Positions 30,299-30,349 of a DNA stretch of 30,349 nt are shown here, piece by piece. This DNA comes from an uncultured Dialister sp. (GTDB lineage Bacteria; Bacillota; Negativicutes; Veillonellales; Dialisteraceae). Under the pieces are notes generated by a model that worked only from the letters and a program-made list of their open reading frames with translations, was not told where the DNA came from and made no database searches. Each line of letters opens with the position of its first letter. Positions within the stretch are counted from its first letter, which is position 1. The translations under genes were made by a program, and so were the position numbers. The stretch covers positions 1 to 30,349 of the forward strand of contig UQQQ01000027.1 in NCBI GenBank assembly GCA_900543165.1, in the 5' to 3' direction.

Positions 30299-30349
30299 AT
30301 GAAAAAGATCCTCGCACTGGCTGCTGTAGCAGCACTCACCGCTGGCGTA
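30299..30349 (+). CDS. N-terminus of an exported protein, probably an OmpM-type SLH porin (truncated by window)
   Basis: Only 17 codons are present: MKKILALAAVAALTAGV, a classic signal-peptide start with two Lys and an Ala/Leu core. In Negativicutes, major outer-membrane porins with SLH domains begin very similarly and have long leaders and strong promoters, so OmpM is a reasonable guess, but the mature sequence lies outside the window. An AAAGGGAG site precedes the ATG at good spacing. The same frame is open back to another ATG at 30197, which has its own AAAGGA site and would add 34 charged residues before the signal peptide. The short form is more likely. Confidence 0.6.
   Translation, partial: MKKILALAAVAALTAGV

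Overview
The window looks like a chromosomal segment of a diderm Firmicute of the Negativicutes, most likely a Dialister/Megasphaera-like member of the Veillonellales. This is inference from gene content: Na+-pump decarboxylase beta and gamma subunits, a TRAP-TAXI uptake system, a phoH-ybeY-era-CBS-recO housekeeping block, and a final truncated gene whose signal peptide and long leader resemble an OmpM-type SLH porin. No rRNA, tRNA, CRISPR array or transposase gene was recognised.

Layout. 1-2606: a possible gene end, a small two-helix membrane protein, and an OadB-like decarboxylase beta subunit with a 39-residue gamma-like peptide. 3173-4549: an M18 aminopeptidase. 5178-8515: a fused TRAP permease and its TAXI binding lipoprotein. 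8600-11000: an accessory patch with an MNT nucleotidyltransferase, a HEPN partner broken by a stop codon, and an AAA/DUF234 ATPase with a nuclease-like C-terminus behind an operator-like region. 11099-14883: sbcD-sbcC with overlapping ends. 15246-15746: a lone regulator-like gene with a faint ComK resemblance. 16047-17915 (minus): glutamine-dependent NAD synthetase. 18311-24922: yhcC-type radical SAM gene, phoH, ybeY, era, a CNNM/CBS protein and recO. 25058-29233: an AbgT-type transporter followed by two tandem M20 amidohydrolases, which together could import and cleave p-aminobenzoyl-glutamate or similar conjugates. 30299 to the end: start of an exported, probably outer-membrane, protein.

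The most unusual feature is the intergenic DNA. Almost every gap is a mosaic of short modules in a repeated order: a TGACTAG-type heptamer array directly at the stop codon, a GGGATTA-type heptamer array, sometimes a 150-165 bp inverted-repeat element, a TTCGGGCATCGCC segment, a GC-rich hairpin, an ATTTCTC-type heptamer array, a second hairpin module, and a CCCTGAA-type heptamer array just before the promoter or ribosome binding site. The tandem arrays share a seven-base period although their sequences differ. Several genes stop inside a heptamer array, and at least one promoter appears to take its -35 box from one.

Many transcription units have recognisable sigma70-type promoters with 17-18 base spacing and hairpin terminators, listed individually. 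All calls come from reading the sequence by eye; no database search was possible.
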